A stretch of DNA of 62,585 nt from the NCBI GenBank assembly GCA_030692685.1, contig JAUXZO010000131.1:1-62585 (forward strand), written 5' to 3'. The translations under genes and the position numbers were made by a program. The DNA comes from Acidovorax sp. (GTDB lineage: Bacteria > Pseudomonadota > Gammaproteobacteria > Burkholderiales > Burkholderiaceae_C). The notes beneath the pieces were generated by a model. That model was not told the DNA's origin. It was given only the letters and a program-made list of their open reading frames with translations, and did no database searches. Of this stretch, positions 32,371 to 41,133 are shown piece after piece (position 1 is the stretch's first letter; every line of letters starts with the position of its first letter).

Positions 32371-33399
32371 TCAGGCCTTGAGCTTGCGGTCTGCGGCAGT
32401 TGGCAAAAAGCGGTCGGTCCAGATGTCGGCAACGGCGAGGCTCGCCTTGAGGCCAAACGCAGCCACGGTTTCGTCAATGGTGGCTTGCAGGCGGGGGAGC
32501 GTGGCAGCGCCCCAGCCGTTGGCGCGGGTCTCGTCGGTTTTCATGGTGCCGTCGACGATGAGCTGCAGGCGCTCCAGCTCGATCGCCTCATTGGCCAGCG
32601 GCTCGCGCGCCTTGAGGGCGGCGGCACCGGCCTTGGGGTCGGCTATGGCATCGATCCAGCCGCGTGTGGTGGCCTTTACAAACGCCTTCATGGCGTCGGG
32701 TGCGTCCTGCATGCTCTTGGGGTTGGCAATGAGTCCGTTGCCATACGACTTCATGCCGAAGTCGGAGAAACGGAACACCGTGAGCTGCTCTGGCCCCATG
32801 CCGCGGGACTTGAGATTGAGCAGCCCCGTGAAGAAGAAATACGCCGCCGCGTCGAAGTCGCCTTTGACAAAACGGGTGTCGCCGATGTCCGGCGCAACGT
32901 TCTCCCATTTCACGCCACTTGGGTCAAAACCTTGTGCCTTGGCAAACACGGGGAAAAGCTTGCGCGATGCGTTAAACGGCTGTCCCAGAATGGTCTTGCC
33001 CGCCAGGTCGGATGGCTTCTTGATCGCACCGTCTTTGCGCACCATCACGGAGTTGGGGTTCAGGTCGTACTGAATGGCCACCGCCGCCAGGCGTGCCTGC
33101 GGGTTGGCCGTGTTGAACTCGATCATGGTCGAGAGGTCGGCTGACGCGACGTCATACGCACCACCCGCCACCAGACTGATGGCCGATGCCGAGCCGTTGC
33201 CTGTGTCGATGGTGACGTCGAGCCCTGCATCCTTGTAGTAGCCCCGATGGTGTGCCAGCAGAAAGCCCGCGCCCGAGGCCTCGATCTTCCAGCCCAGGTT
33301 GAACTTGAATTTTTGCAGGCTGCCCTGGGCGCGCACAAAGGGCGTAGCGGACAAAAGGGCGGCGGCGCCTGTGGCGCGGATGAGGGAACGGCGTTGCAT
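32371..33399 (-). CDS. NMT1/THI5-like ABC substrate-binding protein, riboswitch-controlled, orphan
   Basis: Periplasmic binding protein of 342 residues. The N-terminus MQRRSLIRATGAAALL with cleavage after VRA is Tat-like in having an RR pair. The core FNLGWKIEASGAGFLLAHHRGYY, then DVTIDTGNGSASA and YDVASADLSTMIEF, is NMT1 type and closely resembles the protein at 42050 (GNGSGGAVQRVASGTYDMGFADLAAVMEF in part). No permease or ATPase adjoins it, so it probably shares the transporter encoded at 40348-41958. Start 33399 has AAGGAGTGCCTCAC upstream. The leader holds riboswitch copy 2, suggesting that the ligand is xanthine, urate or a related purine. Confidence 0.88.
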   Translation of the reverse strand: MQRRSLIRATGAAALLSATPFVRAQGSLQKFKFNLGWKIEASGAGFLLAHHRGYYKDAGLDVTIDTGNGSASAISLVAGGAYDVASADLSTMIEFNTANPQARLAAVAIQYDLNPNSVMVRKDGAIKKPSDLAGKTILGQPFNASRKLFPVFAKAQGFDPSGVKWENVAPDIGDTRFVKGDFDAAAYFFFTGLLNLKSRGMGPEQLTVFRFSDFGMKSYGNGLIANPKSMQDAPDAMKAFVKATTRGWIDAIADPKAGAAALKAREPLANEAIELERLQLIVDGTMKTDETRANGWGAATLPRLQATIDETVAAFGLKASLAVADIWTDRFLPTAADRKLKA

Positions 33400-33517
33400 G
33401 TGAGGCACTCCTTGGCGAGGTGGTTCAACCACGATGGCCTGTGGAACCCAAGCTCCACCGGACATCGAACGGGTGCACGCAACAGCAAGCAAGGGCCCTG
33501 AGAGAGCGCAGCCTGGG

Positions 33518-33578
33518 TCTTGAAGGCGCACAGACTCGGGGACGCCCTTGGGGCGCTTGTCTGCTGCGTGCTTCAAGA
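33518..33578 (-). promoter_or_regulatory. Alternative helix (expression platform) of riboswitch copy 2
   Basis: Read on the minus strand, TCTTGAAG (33578-33571) can pair with CTTCAAGA (33525-33518), the same octamers as in copy 1, with CAGAC/GTCTG and CGCCC-CAA-GGGCG stems inside. The inner sequence differs completely from copy 1 while the octamer pair is kept, which argues that the pairing matters. No U-tract follows. Confidence 0.6.
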
Positions 33579-33618
33579 GCAATTTCCGGGCGGTGGCCGC
33601 TGAACGCTTCTACTCTTG
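33574..33618 (-). ncRNA. Candidate xanthine (NMT1-motif) riboswitch, copy 2
   Basis: On the minus strand: CAAGAG, TAGAAGCGTTCA, hairpin GCGG-CCA-CCGC, CCGGAAATTG, CTCTTG; about 45 nt in all, against 76 nt in copy 1. Stems, loop strands and order are identical, while the hairpin is shorter by 31 nt. It is 174 nt upstream of the NMT1-type binding-protein start, the association that gave the motif its name. See copy 1 for the structural argument. Confidence 0.77.
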
Positions 33619-33756
33619 GTAGTCCTCCAGCTGCAGGATCTGTGCCATGCCCATCGACCGACTGCGTTGCTGGAGAAGTCCTGATGCGCCGCGCGATGGT
33701 GCGCCTTGCACCAGCGGCAGGCGTGCAGCAGCGACTTTGATGCGGTCCCCGGCTTG

Positions 33757-34554
33757 CTACAGCCAGGGCTTGAGCCAACCCAACCCGCCGGACGTGGCGT
33801 GGGCTGCAGCGCCGCGTGCAGGGCGGTATTCGCAGCCAATCCAACCGCCATAACCCAGGCTGTCGAGCAGCTTGAAAATGTAGGTGTAGTTCAGCTCGCC
33901 CACATCGGGTTCATGCCGCTCGGGCACGCCAGCGATCTGGAAGTGGCCTACGTTGCCGGTGGGCAGGTACTGGCGGATCTTCATGGCCAGGTCGCCTTCC
34001 ACGATTTGCGCGTGGTACAGGTCCATCTGCACCTTCACGTTGGCAGCGCCGATCTCTGCGATCAGCGCGTGCGCCTGGTCCTGGCGGCTCAGGAAGAAGC
34101 CGGGCATGTCCCGGCCGTTGATGGGCTCCAGCAGGATGTGGATGCCGTGCGGCGCGGCCTGATCGGCGGCGTAGCGCACGTTGGCTACATAGGTCGCGTG
34201 CACGGTGGCGGCATCAGCGCCTTGCGGCACCAACCCCGCCATCACGTGGATGCGGGGGCACTGCAGCGCATGGGCGTATTCAATGGCCTTGGTGATGCCG
34301 TTGCGGAACTCAGCCTCGCGCCCGGGCAGGCTGGCCAGGCCACGTTCGCCTGCGTCCCAGTCGCCGGGTGGGGCGTTGAACAGCACCTGCTGCAGGCCGT
34401 GGGCCTGCAGGCGCGCTGCCAGTTCGTGGGCGGGGTAGGCATAGGGGAACAGGTATTCCACCGCCTTGAAGCCGTCGCGGGCGGCGGCGGCAAAGCGGTC
34501 GATAAAGTCCACGTCGTTGTAGAGCATGGACAGGTTGGCGGCAAAACGGGGCAT
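33757..34554 (-). CDS. otnI: 2-oxo-tetronate isomerase (hydroxypyruvate isomerase family)
   Basis: TIM-barrel isomerase of 265 residues: [17 protein letters not shown] start, [31 protein letters not shown] and [10 protein letters not shown], with metal-binding Glu, Asp, His and Glu as in Hyi/OtnI. In acid-sugar catabolism OtnI interconverts 2-oxo- and 3-oxo-tetronate. It is in the same transcript direction as otnC, otnK and ltnD, separated from otnC by 200 bp holding repeats. Start 34554 begins the family-wide MPRFAAN motif. Confidence 0.9.
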   Translation of the reverse strand: MPRFAANLSMLYNDVDFIDRFAAAARDGFKAVEYLFPYAYPAHELAARLQAHGLQQVLFNAPPGDWDAGERGLASLPGREAEFRNGITKAIEYAHALQCPRIHVMAGLVPQGADAATVHATYVANVRYAADQAAPHGIHILLEPINGRDMPGFFLSRQDQAHALIAEIGAANVKVQMDLYHAQIVEGDLAMKIRQYLPTGNVGHFQIAGVPERHEPDVGELNYTYIFKLLDSLGYGGWIGCEYRPARGAAAHATSGGLGWLKPWL

Positions 34555-34625
34555 GGGGATCTTTCGGTGTTGGGCAGAGCGGGTGTCAATGTCTGGGCAT
34601 TGGAGTGGCTTGTGCACCCCCGATC

Positions 34626-34696
34626 CGTTCACCCTGAGCGTGTGGAAGGGCCTGCATGGACTGCGCCCTGGCTTCGACAGGCTCAGCCCGAACGGT
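34626..34696. repeat. Inverted pair of GTTCACCCTGAGC / GCTTCGACAGGCTCAGCCCGAACGG elements
   Basis: GTTCACCCTGAGCGTGTGGA (from 34627) and GCTTCGACAGGCTCAGCCCG (from 34671) lie between otnC and otnI. The second is an exact member of the dispersed family; together they can fold into a hairpin within the otn transcript. Confidence 0.75.
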
Positions 34697-34754
34697 TGGG
34701 TTGGTGGATCTGCGGTATCCCAGTGCGGTGAGCGGTTTGGGGCTTTGAATCGAA

Positions 34755-35477
34755 CTACCACTGCGCGCCAAAACTCTGGCGCAGTTCTTCAATCTGGGGC
34801 TCGGTCAGCGGCGTGGGGCGGGGCTGGCACAGCAGCCACAGGCGGGCGGTTTCTTCCAGCTCTTCCAGCACGGCCATGGCGGCGGCGGGTGTGTCGTGCC
34901 ACACGTTTGGCCCCAGGCGTGCCAGCATCACCGCGCGCACAGGGCTGCCCTGCGCAGCGCAGCGGGTGATGGTTTGCGCCACCAGCGCAGCCGCTGCTGC
35001 GTCGCCAGGGCGGTGGTAGGGGATGTGCGGCACACGGCCCACCTTCATGACAAAGTAGGGCGTGATGGGGGGCAGCAGTTGCGCATCGGGCGCCAGCTGG
35101 CCTCCTGCGGCGGTGTCGGCTTGTAGCGAGCAGCCCACCAGGTGGGTGCTGTGCGTATGGATCACGCAGCGCGCCGGGGCGGCAGTGGCAGCTGATGCTT
35201 CGTAGATCTGCCGGTGCAATGCAATGGTCTTGCTGGCCCGGTCGCCCGCCACCTGCTGGCCTTGGGCGTCCAGGCGCGCCAGGCGCTCAGGCTGCAGCGT
35301 GCCCAGGCAGGCGTCGGTGGGGGTGATGAGGTAGCCGTGGGCCAGCCGCACGCTGATGTTGCCAGCTGTGGCGTGCACATAGCCGCGCTCAAACAGGCTG
35401 CGGCCCACGCGGCATATTTCGGTGCGGGCCTGGGCTTCGTCCAGAAAGGCGTTGGTGTCGGGTGTGGTGCTGCTCAT
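34755..35477 (-). CDS. otnC: 3-oxo-tetronate 4-phosphate decarboxylase (class II aldolase family)
   Basis: Protein of 240 residues of the class II aldolase/adducin fold: [16 protein letters not shown] with zinc ligands and IPYHRPGD. OtnC decarboxylates 3-oxo-tetronate 4-phosphate to dihydroxyacetone phosphate and CO2. Its start overlaps the otnK stop (ATGA at 35477-35474). Residue context and neighbours distinguish it from L-fuculose- or ribulose-phosphate aldolases. Confidence 0.9.
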   Translation of the reverse strand: MSSTTPDTNAFLDEAQARTEICRVGRSLFERGYVHATAGNISVRLAHGYLITPTDACLGTLQPERLARLDAQGQQVAGDRASKTIALHRQIYEASAATAAPARCVIHTHSTHLVGCSLQADTAAGGQLAPDAQLLPPITPYFVMKVGRVPHIPYHRPGDAAAAALVAQTITRCAAQGSPVRAVMLARLGPNVWHDTPAAAMAVLEELEETARLWLLCQPRPTPLTEPQIEELRQSFGAQW

Positions 35478-36745
35478 GCCTGCAATTGTGCAAAAGCCTT
35501 GGTGAAGAAGTCGGTGCTACCAAAGTTGCCCGACTTCAGCGCGATGTGCAGGCCGTCCTTGGCATCGGGCGCCACCGCATGGCACCACGGCACCCCGGGG
35601 TCGATCTGCGCGCCAATGCGCATCTGTGTGATGCCCAGCGCCTGCACGCAGGCGCCTGAAGTTTCACCACCGGCCACGATGAGTTGGCGCACACCGCGTT
35701 GCACCAGGCCGCGTGCGATGGCGGCAATGGTGTCTTCCACCATCGCACCGGCTTTGTCGGAACCGAGCTTGCCCTGGATGGCGCGCACGGCCGACGGCTC
35801 GGCGGTGGAGTACACCAGCACCGGGCCGTTCGCCATGTGGCCTTCGGCCCAGGCCAGCGCTTCGGCGGCCACGTCCACACCCGCAGCGATGCGCAGGGGA
35901 TCGATGGCCAAGGCGGGCTTTCCGGCCTTGATGAAGTCCATGACCTGCTGGTTGGTGGCCACGGAGCAGCTGCCCGACACGATGGCCTGCAGGCCGTGGG
36001 CTGTGGGCAGGCGCGCGGCCTCGTTGCTGGGCGCCACGCCAAAGTTGTCCGGCAGGCCAATGGCCACGCCCGAGCCCGCGGTGACCAGTGGCATGCCCTT
36101 GAGGGCGGGGCCCAGGCGCAGCAGATCGGCATTCGACACCGCATCGACCACCGCCATGCGCACGCCCTCGACCTTGAGCTGATCGATGCGCGCGCGGATG
36201 GCGGCCTCGCCCTGCGCCACCACGCTGTGGTCGATCAGACCCACGCGGCTTTGCGTCTGTGCCTGCAGCACGCGCACCAGATTCGGGTCGGTCATGGGCG
36301 TGAGCGGGTGGTTTTGCATGCCGCTCTCGCTAAGCAGCACATCGCCCACAAACAGGTAGCCCTTGAACACGGTGCGCTTGTTGTCAGGGAAAGCGGGCGT
36401 GGCGATGGTGAAATCGGTGCCCAGGGCCTGCATCAGCGCATCGGTCACGGGGCCGATGTTTCCAGCGGCCGTGCTGTCAAAGGTAGAGCAGTACTTGAAG
36501 TAAATCTGCTCGGCGCCCTGGGCTTGGAGCCACTGCAGCGCGGCCAGCGACTGGGCGATGGCCTCTTCCTTGGGGATGGTGCGCGATTTGAGTGCGACCA
36601 CGATGGCGTCGGCCTCGGTGTCCAAAGGTGCCGTGGGCACGCCCATGGCCTGCACCACGCGCATGCCTGCGCGCACCAGGTTGTTGGCCAGGTCGGTGGC
36701 GCCAGTAAAGTCGTCGGCAATGCAGCCCAGGATTTTCTTCGTCAT
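35474..36745 (-). CDS. otnK: 3-oxo-tetronate kinase (DUF1537)
   Basis: Kinase of 423 residues starting MTKKILGCIADDFTGATDLA, the DUF1537 substrate domain signature, with YFKYCSTFDST and, in the ATP-binding C-terminal half, VAGGETSGACVQAL and PGVPWCHA. It phosphorylates 3-oxo-tetronate at C4 before decarboxylation. Overlaps ltnD and otnC by 4 bp on either side, so the three are tightly coupled. Confidence 0.92.
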   Translation of the reverse strand: MTKKILGCIADDFTGATDLANNLVRAGMRVVQAMGVPTAPLDTEADAIVVALKSRTIPKEEAIAQSLAALQWLQAQGAEQIYFKYCSTFDSTAAGNIGPVTDALMQALGTDFTIATPAFPDNKRTVFKGYLFVGDVLLSESGMQNHPLTPMTDPNLVRVLQAQTQSRVGLIDHSVVAQGEAAIRARIDQLKVEGVRMAVVDAVSNADLLRLGPALKGMPLVTAGSGVAIGLPDNFGVAPSNEAARLPTAHGLQAIVSGSCSVATNQQVMDFIKAGKPALAIDPLRIAAGVDVAAEALAWAEGHMANGPVLVYSTAEPSAVRAIQGKLGSDKAGAMVEDTIAAIARGLVQRGVRQLIVAGGETSGACVQALGITQMRIGAQIDPGVPWCHAVAPDAKDGLHIALKSGNFGSTDFFTKAFAQLQA

Positions 36746-37653
36746 GCCTTGTCCTTCGCTTCAGGCAGGCTGATACCAGGGAAGATCTTGATCACGGCGC
36801 TGTCGTCTTCCTTGGCAAAGCCAGCGGTCGATGCCTGCATGAACATCTGGTGCGCGGTGGCGGCCAGCGGCAGCGGAAATTTGCTGGCGCGGGCGGTGTC
36901 CAGCACCAGGCCCAGGTCCTTCACAAAGATGTCTACCGCCGACAGGGGCGTGTAGTCGCCCGCCAGCACATGGGCCATGCGGTTTTCAAACATCCAGCTG
37001 TTGCCTGCGCTGTTCGTGATAACTTCGTACAGCGCTGCTGCGTCCACGCCTTCGCGCAGGCCCAGGGCCATGGCTTCAGCGGCCACGGCAATGTGCACTC
37101 CGGCCAGCAACTGGTTGATGATCTTGACCTTGCTGCCCGCGCCTGCTTGGTTGCCCAGGCGGTACACCTTGCCTGCCATGCCATCGAGCACAGCGCCCGC
37201 AGCGGCATAGGCCTCGGGTTTGGCCGAGGTCATCATCGTCATCTGGCCCGATGCGGCCTTGGCAGCGCCGCCGGAGATGGGCGCGTCCACGTAGTGGAGG
37301 CCGAGCGCGTTCAGGCGCGCTTCCAGCGCCACAGACCAGTTCGGATCGACGGTGGAGCACATCACAAAGGTACCGCCGGGGCGCATGGCGGCGGCGGCAC
37401 CGCCCTTGCCGTCGTCACCAAACAGCACGCTTTCGGTCTGCGCGGCGTTGACCACCACGGACACTACGACATCGCTCACGGCGGCCAGGGCGGCTGTGGT
37501 GGCGTGGGCCGTTCCGCCGTCGGCCACAAAAGCGTCGGCCACGCCGGGGCGCACGTCGCACACATGGAGGGCAAAGCCGTTGTTGCGCAAGGTTTTGGCA
37601 ATGCCGGCGCCCATGGCGCCCAGGCCGATGATGCCTACGGTGGGTTGTGTCAT
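36742..37653 (-). CDS. ltnD: L-threonate dehydrogenase (3-hydroxyisobutyrate dehydrogenase family)
   Basis: NAD-dependent dehydrogenase of 303 residues: Rossmann GIIGLGAMGAGIAKTL, substrate motif DAPISGGAAKAASGQM and catalytic Lys in GAGSKVKIINQLLAG. In this operon it would oxidise L-threonate (or erythronate) at C2 to 2-oxo-tetronate, the entry step. Context rather than sequence separates LtnD from other beta-hydroxyacid dehydrogenases such as GarR. Confidence 0.88.
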   Translation of the reverse strand: MTQPTVGIIGLGAMGAGIAKTLRNNGFALHVCDVRPGVADAFVADGGTAHATTAALAAVSDVVVSVVVNAAQTESVLFGDDGKGGAAAAMRPGGTFVMCSTVDPNWSVALEARLNALGLHYVDAPISGGAAKAASGQMTMMTSAKPEAYAAAGAVLDGMAGKVYRLGNQAGAGSKVKIINQLLAGVHIAVAAEAMALGLREGVDAAALYEVITNSAGNSWMFENRMAHVLAGDYTPLSAVDIFVKDLGLVLDTARASKFPLPLAATAHQMFMQASTAGFAKEDDSAVIKIFPGISLPEAKDKA

Positions 37654-37687
37654 GTTGTGAGTCCTTCAGTGAATCAAAAAATGGGGC

Positions 37688-39091
37688 TTAGGCCACCAAG
37701 GCCCACAGCAGGGCGGTGATCGCGAAGCCCGCCAGGCCCAGCACGGTGGTCAGCACCGTCCAGGTGCGCAGGCCGTCGCCCACGCTCAGGCCCAGATAGC
37801 GGGTCACGATCCAGAAGCCCGAATCGTTGACGTGTGACAGCCCCAGCGCGCCAAACCCGATGGCGATGACCAGCAGCGCCACCTGCACGGCGCCAAAGCC
37901 TCCGCCGCTGATGGCCTCGGCCAGCAGGCCGCAAGTGGTCAGGATGGCCACGGTGGCCGAGCCCTGGGCCGCACGCAGCGCCAGCGCAATGATGAACGCC
38001 AGAAGGATCAGTGGCAACTGCGTGGCCGACAGGCTTTGCGACAGCGCCGCACCAATGCCGCTGGCGGTGAGCACCTTGGCAAACACGCCACCCGCGCCTG
38101 TCACCAGAATCACCGTGGCAGCTGGGGGCAGGGCGGATTCCATGATGGCGTTGGTGCGTTCGCGGTTCCAGCCCTGGCTGCGGCCCAGCAGGAACATGGC
38201 CATGCCCACGGCCACCAGCAGCGCAAACATGGGTGCGCCGACAAAGCCCAGCACGTTGCGCAGCGCGTCGCCCTTGGGCAGCAGCGTGGCGCCCGTGGTG
38301 CCCGCCATGATCAGTGCCAGCGGCACCAAAATCAGCGCCAGCACCGTGCCCACGCCCGGGAGGCGGGGAGCGGACGGATTGCGCGAGCCGTCCTTGGTGT
38401 CATTGGCGTGAGAGGCATCGGGAGCTGCGCTGGTGCCAAACTGGGCGAACTGCTCCGCCGTGGCGGGCAGCATGGGGTAGCCCTTGCGATTGAGCCAGCC
38501 CGCCACATACTGCGACAGCACCGCCAGCGGAATGCAGATGGCCAGGCCCAGCAGCGTGATCCAGCCCACATCGGCACCCGCAATGGCAGCGCCACCCACG
38601 ATGCCCGGGTGCGGCGGCACCACCACGTGCACCGCCAGCATGATGCCCGCCACGGGCAGCCCGAACTTGATCGGGTTCACGCCTGCAGCCTTGCAAAAAC
38701 CGTAAACGATGGGCACCAAGATGATGAAACCCACGTCAAAAAACACCGGGATTGACAGCACCAGCGCGGCCGCCGTGAGCGCCATGGGCACGCGGCGCGG
38801 GCCCAGCAGCGCGGTGAACCGGTTGGCCAGGCTGGCCGCGCCGCCCGACACTTCAATCATGCGCCCCAGCATGGCGCCCAGCGCCACCAGGATGGCCACC
38901 GACCCGAGCGTGCCACCCATGCCGGAGACGATGGTGCTGACGATGTCGCCGATGGGCATGCCCGTGGCAAAAGCGACGAGGAGACTGACCACCATCATGG
39001 CGACAAAGGCATGCACCTGCCACCGGATGATCATGAGCAAAAGCAGGGCAATGCCCCCGGCGGCGATGCCGAGCAAGGCGAAGGAAGACAT
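37688..39091 (-). CDS. GntP-family acid-sugar permease
   Basis: Inner-membrane transporter of 467 residues with about twelve to fourteen hydrophobic segments; VVVPPHPGIVGGAA, GAGGVFAKVLTASGIG and GLSHVNDSGFW are GntP/GntT landmarks. It would import L-threonate or D-erythronate by proton symport. It is the first gene of the otn operon, 34 bp ahead of ltnD, downstream of a candidate GntR site. Confidence 0.9.
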   Translation of the reverse strand: MSSFALLGIAAGGIALLLLMIIRWQVHAFVAMMVVSLLVAFATGMPIGDIVSTIVSGMGGTLGSVAILVALGAMLGRMIEVSGGAASLANRFTALLGPRRVPMALTAAALVLSIPVFFDVGFIILVPIVYGFCKAAGVNPIKFGLPVAGIMLAVHVVVPPHPGIVGGAAIAGADVGWITLLGLAICIPLAVLSQYVAGWLNRKGYPMLPATAEQFAQFGTSAAPDASHANDTKDGSRNPSAPRLPGVGTVLALILVPLALIMAGTTGATLLPKGDALRNVLGFVGAPMFALLVAVGMAMFLLGRSQGWNRERTNAIMESALPPAATVILVTGAGGVFAKVLTASGIGAALSQSLSATQLPLILLAFIIALALRAAQGSATVAILTTCGLLAEAISGGGFGAVQVALLVIAIGFGALGLSHVNDSGFWIVTRYLGLSVGDGLRTWTVLTTVLGLAGFAITALLWALVA

Positions 39092-39164
39092 GGGCGGGAA
39101 TCTCCTGGATGGAACAAAGCGGGCCTCTCCGTGTGCAGCGGCCGCGGCATTTTTAAACTGTTTA

Positions 39165-39180
39165 TATGGTTATCATACAA
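39165..39180 (-). promoter_or_regulatory. Candidate GntR operator upstream of the acid-sugar permease
   Basis: TATGGTTATCATACAA in an AT-rich island (39150-39186) is an imperfect inverted repeat, TTGTATGATAACCATA on the minus strand, with the GT-N-AC spacing liked by FadR-subfamily regulators. It lies about 75 bp upstream of the permease start; the regulator gene is 190 bp away. Confidence 0.45.
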
Positions 39181-39260
39181 ATTATGAAAAAGATGCACGC
39201 ATGGGGTTAACCCGAGGTGGCGTGTCATACCAACACGGGGAAAGGCAGATATTTTGGTGT

Positions 39261-39310
39261 TTTTGGCCTCTAGCGCTTATCCATCAAGCGCTAGCAGCTA
39301 TCTTTTTTGA
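39261..39310. repeat. AGCGCTT palindromic element, copy D
   Basis: GGCCTCTAGCGCTTATCCAT and CAAGCGCTAGCAGCTATC form a CTAGCGCTT/AAGCGCTAG stem with a short loop, one of the cleanest copies. Located between gntP and the GntR gene. Confidence 0.88.
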
Positions 39311-39366
39311 TGGTCTTCACCACCACTTGCGATGCCTGGAGTGCTCGGCCCCAGCACCCCCTCAAG

Positions 39367-40146
39367 TCAGAACACCGACGGTGCCGACGCCGCCACCAAC
39401 GGCTGCGCTAGCCGCGCACCGTCCTGGTCCCAGAACACGGGGTCGGCCTGCGCGATGCGGGCCAGGGCGTTTTTCATGTGCTGGGCCGCAGCGCCCCGCG
39501 CGGCGGCCGGGTCACCCGCCTCGATGGCCGCCACGATCTGCAAGTGTTCGTAGGTCACCGCATCGGCAAAGTCGGCGCGCCGCGCCTCATTGGCGCGTGT
39601 CACGCGGGTGGCGCCCTTCAGAAACTGGGCCAGATAGTCGAGCGTGCTAATCATGAAAGGATTACCTGCCGCGTGCGCAATGGCGCGGTGGAACAGCACG
39701 TCTTCCTCCACACCATCGCGCCCGGCGCGCACCGCGTCGGCAATGCCCTGCATGGCCTGGCGGATGGCGGTGATGTCGTCGCTGGTGCGGCGCTGGGCCG
39801 CGAGCTCGGCCACCTCGGATTCGAGCGCGCGGCGCACCTCCACGATCTGCATCACGGCCTCGCGCGAGGCCGCATGGGGCAAATCAAACTGCAGGGGCTC
39901 GATGCCCGGCGCCTGCACATACACCCCGCTGCCCTGGCGCGAATCCACCAGCCCCAACGACTTGAGACGCGATATGGCCTCGCGCACTACCGTGCGGCTG
40001 ACCTGGAACTGCTGGGCCAGTACAGCCTCGGTGGGCAATTTTTCGGCCGCCTGGATGCGCCCCGCGCGGATCTCCGCCTCCAGCGCGCTGGCCACCTGGT
40101 CGGAGAGCCTGGCGCTGGGTTTGAGGGCGGAGAACGGGGCGGACAT
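39367..40146 (-). CDS. GntR-family regulator, FadR/FCD subfamily
   Basis: Regulator of 259 residues: winged helix about 10-75 (LPTEAVLAQQFQVSRTVVREAI, SRLKSLGLVDSRQGSGVYV) and an all-helical FCD domain with EVRRALESEVAELAA, DVLFHRAIAHAAGNPFMI and EHLQIVAAIEAGD carrying the metal-binding Asp and His. It most likely controls the adjacent acid-sugar operon with an acid-sugar ligand. ATG 40146 is chosen over the longer frame to 40227. Confidence 0.87.
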   Translation of the reverse strand: MSAPFSALKPSARLSDQVASALEAEIRAGRIQAAEKLPTEAVLAQQFQVSRTVVREAISRLKSLGLVDSRQGSGVYVQAPGIEPLQFDLPHAASREAVMQIVEVRRALESEVAELAAQRRTSDDITAIRQAMQGIADAVRAGRDGVEEDVLFHRAIAHAAGNPFMISTLDYLAQFLKGATRVTRANEARRADFADAVTYEHLQIVAAIEAGDPAAARGAAAQHMKNALARIAQADPVFWDQDGARLAQPLVAASAPSVF

Positions 40147-40326
40147 GACAGGCAACGGCGTGAAAAGAAAGATCCGGAAAAAACCGGCGAAAGCGTGGGC
40201 AGCGGGGGTGTCGGCACTGTACCCCAACCCCCGCAGCCCACGGGCCCGAGAATGAACAGGGGCGCACGCGGCGCCCCTTTTGATTTGCGTTTGCGTTTGC
40301 TTTTGCTGTTGTTGAGACCTGTGACA

Positions 40327-40349
40327 GATCAGCGCAGCGAGCGCTGATC
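40327..40349 (-). terminator. Hairpin at the end of the ABC importer operon
   Basis: GATCAGCGC (40327-40335) and GCGCTGATC (40341-40349) form a perfect 9-bp stem over a 5-nt loop. The permease stop codon lies within the first arm. No T-run follows on the minus strand, so termination would be weak unless assisted. Confidence 0.5.
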
Positions 40350-41115
40350 ACTCACCCTGCGAGCCCCGGTGCGCCCAGCCGGTCGTGCGCTTTTCAATCC
40401 AGCTGAACAGTTCGTACATCACCATGGCCATGGCGCCCACCACCATCAGGCCCGCAAACGCCAGACCCATCTGCATGGACGAGCCCGCGCTGATGAGCAG
40501 GTAGCCAATGCCTTCGTTGGCTGCCGTCATCTCTGACACGGTGGTGCCCACAAACGCCAGCGTAATGGCGACCTTGAGCGAGCCAAAGAAGTACGGCATG
40601 GAGCGCGGCAGCCCCACCTTGGTCAGCACGTCCCAGCGTTTGGCGCCCAGCACGCGCAGCACGTCTTCCAGCTCAGGCTCCAGCGTGGCCAGGCCCGTGG
40701 CGATGTTGACCATGATGGGGAAGAAGCTGATGAGGAAGGCCGTGAGGATGGCCGGGCCCACGCCGATACCAAACCACACCACCAGGATGGGCACGAAGGC
40801 TGCCTTGGGCAGGGCGTTGAAGGCCGTCATCAGCGGATACACGGCGGCGTAGGCAAGGCGTGAGCTGCCGATGACAAAACCCAGCAGCACGCCCACCACA
40901 ATGGCAATGCCAAAGCCCGCCATGGTGACCCAGTAGGTGCGCCAGGCGTGGGCCGAAATAACGCCCGCGAATTCGACCAGCTGTGTGGCGATGACCCAGG
41001 GGCTGGGGAACAGAAATTCAGGGACGCTGAAGGCCGAGCAGATGATCTGCCACAGCACAATGATCGCCACCAGCAGCAGCCACGGGGACCAGCGTTCTAC
41101 GGTTTTTTTGTGCAT
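40348..41115 (-). CDS. ABC transporter permease, NMT1/SsuC type
   Basis: Inner-membrane permease of 255 residues with six hydrophobic helices and the EAA loop LRVLGAKRWDVLTKVGLPRSMPYFFG (in part). Ends with WIEKRTTGWAHRG. It follows the ATPase by 18 bp. Together with the ATPase and the binding protein at 42050 it makes a complete importer, and it may also serve the riboswitch-controlled orphan binding protein at 32371. Confidence 0.9.
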   Translation of the reverse strand: MHKKTVERWSPWLLLVAIIVLWQIICSAFSVPEFLFPSPWVIATQLVEFAGVISAHAWRTYWVTMAGFGIAIVVGVLLGFVIGSSRLAYAAVYPLMTAFNALPKAAFVPILVVWFGIGVGPAILTAFLISFFPIMVNIATGLATLEPELEDVLRVLGAKRWDVLTKVGLPRSMPYFFGSLKVAITLAFVGTTVSEMTAANEGIGYLLISAGSSMQMGLAFAGLMVVGAMAMVMYELFSWIEKRTTGWAHRGSQGE

Positions 41116-41133
41116 GGTTGGAGGTCGACTTGT

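Noticed and set aside
32202..32477. Minus-strand frame ending GPVAGAELALLQTHRGFWEQ, possible remnant between the L7/L12-like gene and the binding-protein gene
   Set aside because: The tail looks protein-like, but I cannot tie it to any family, and half of it overlaps the binding-protein 3' end in another frame. Not enough to call a pseudogene.
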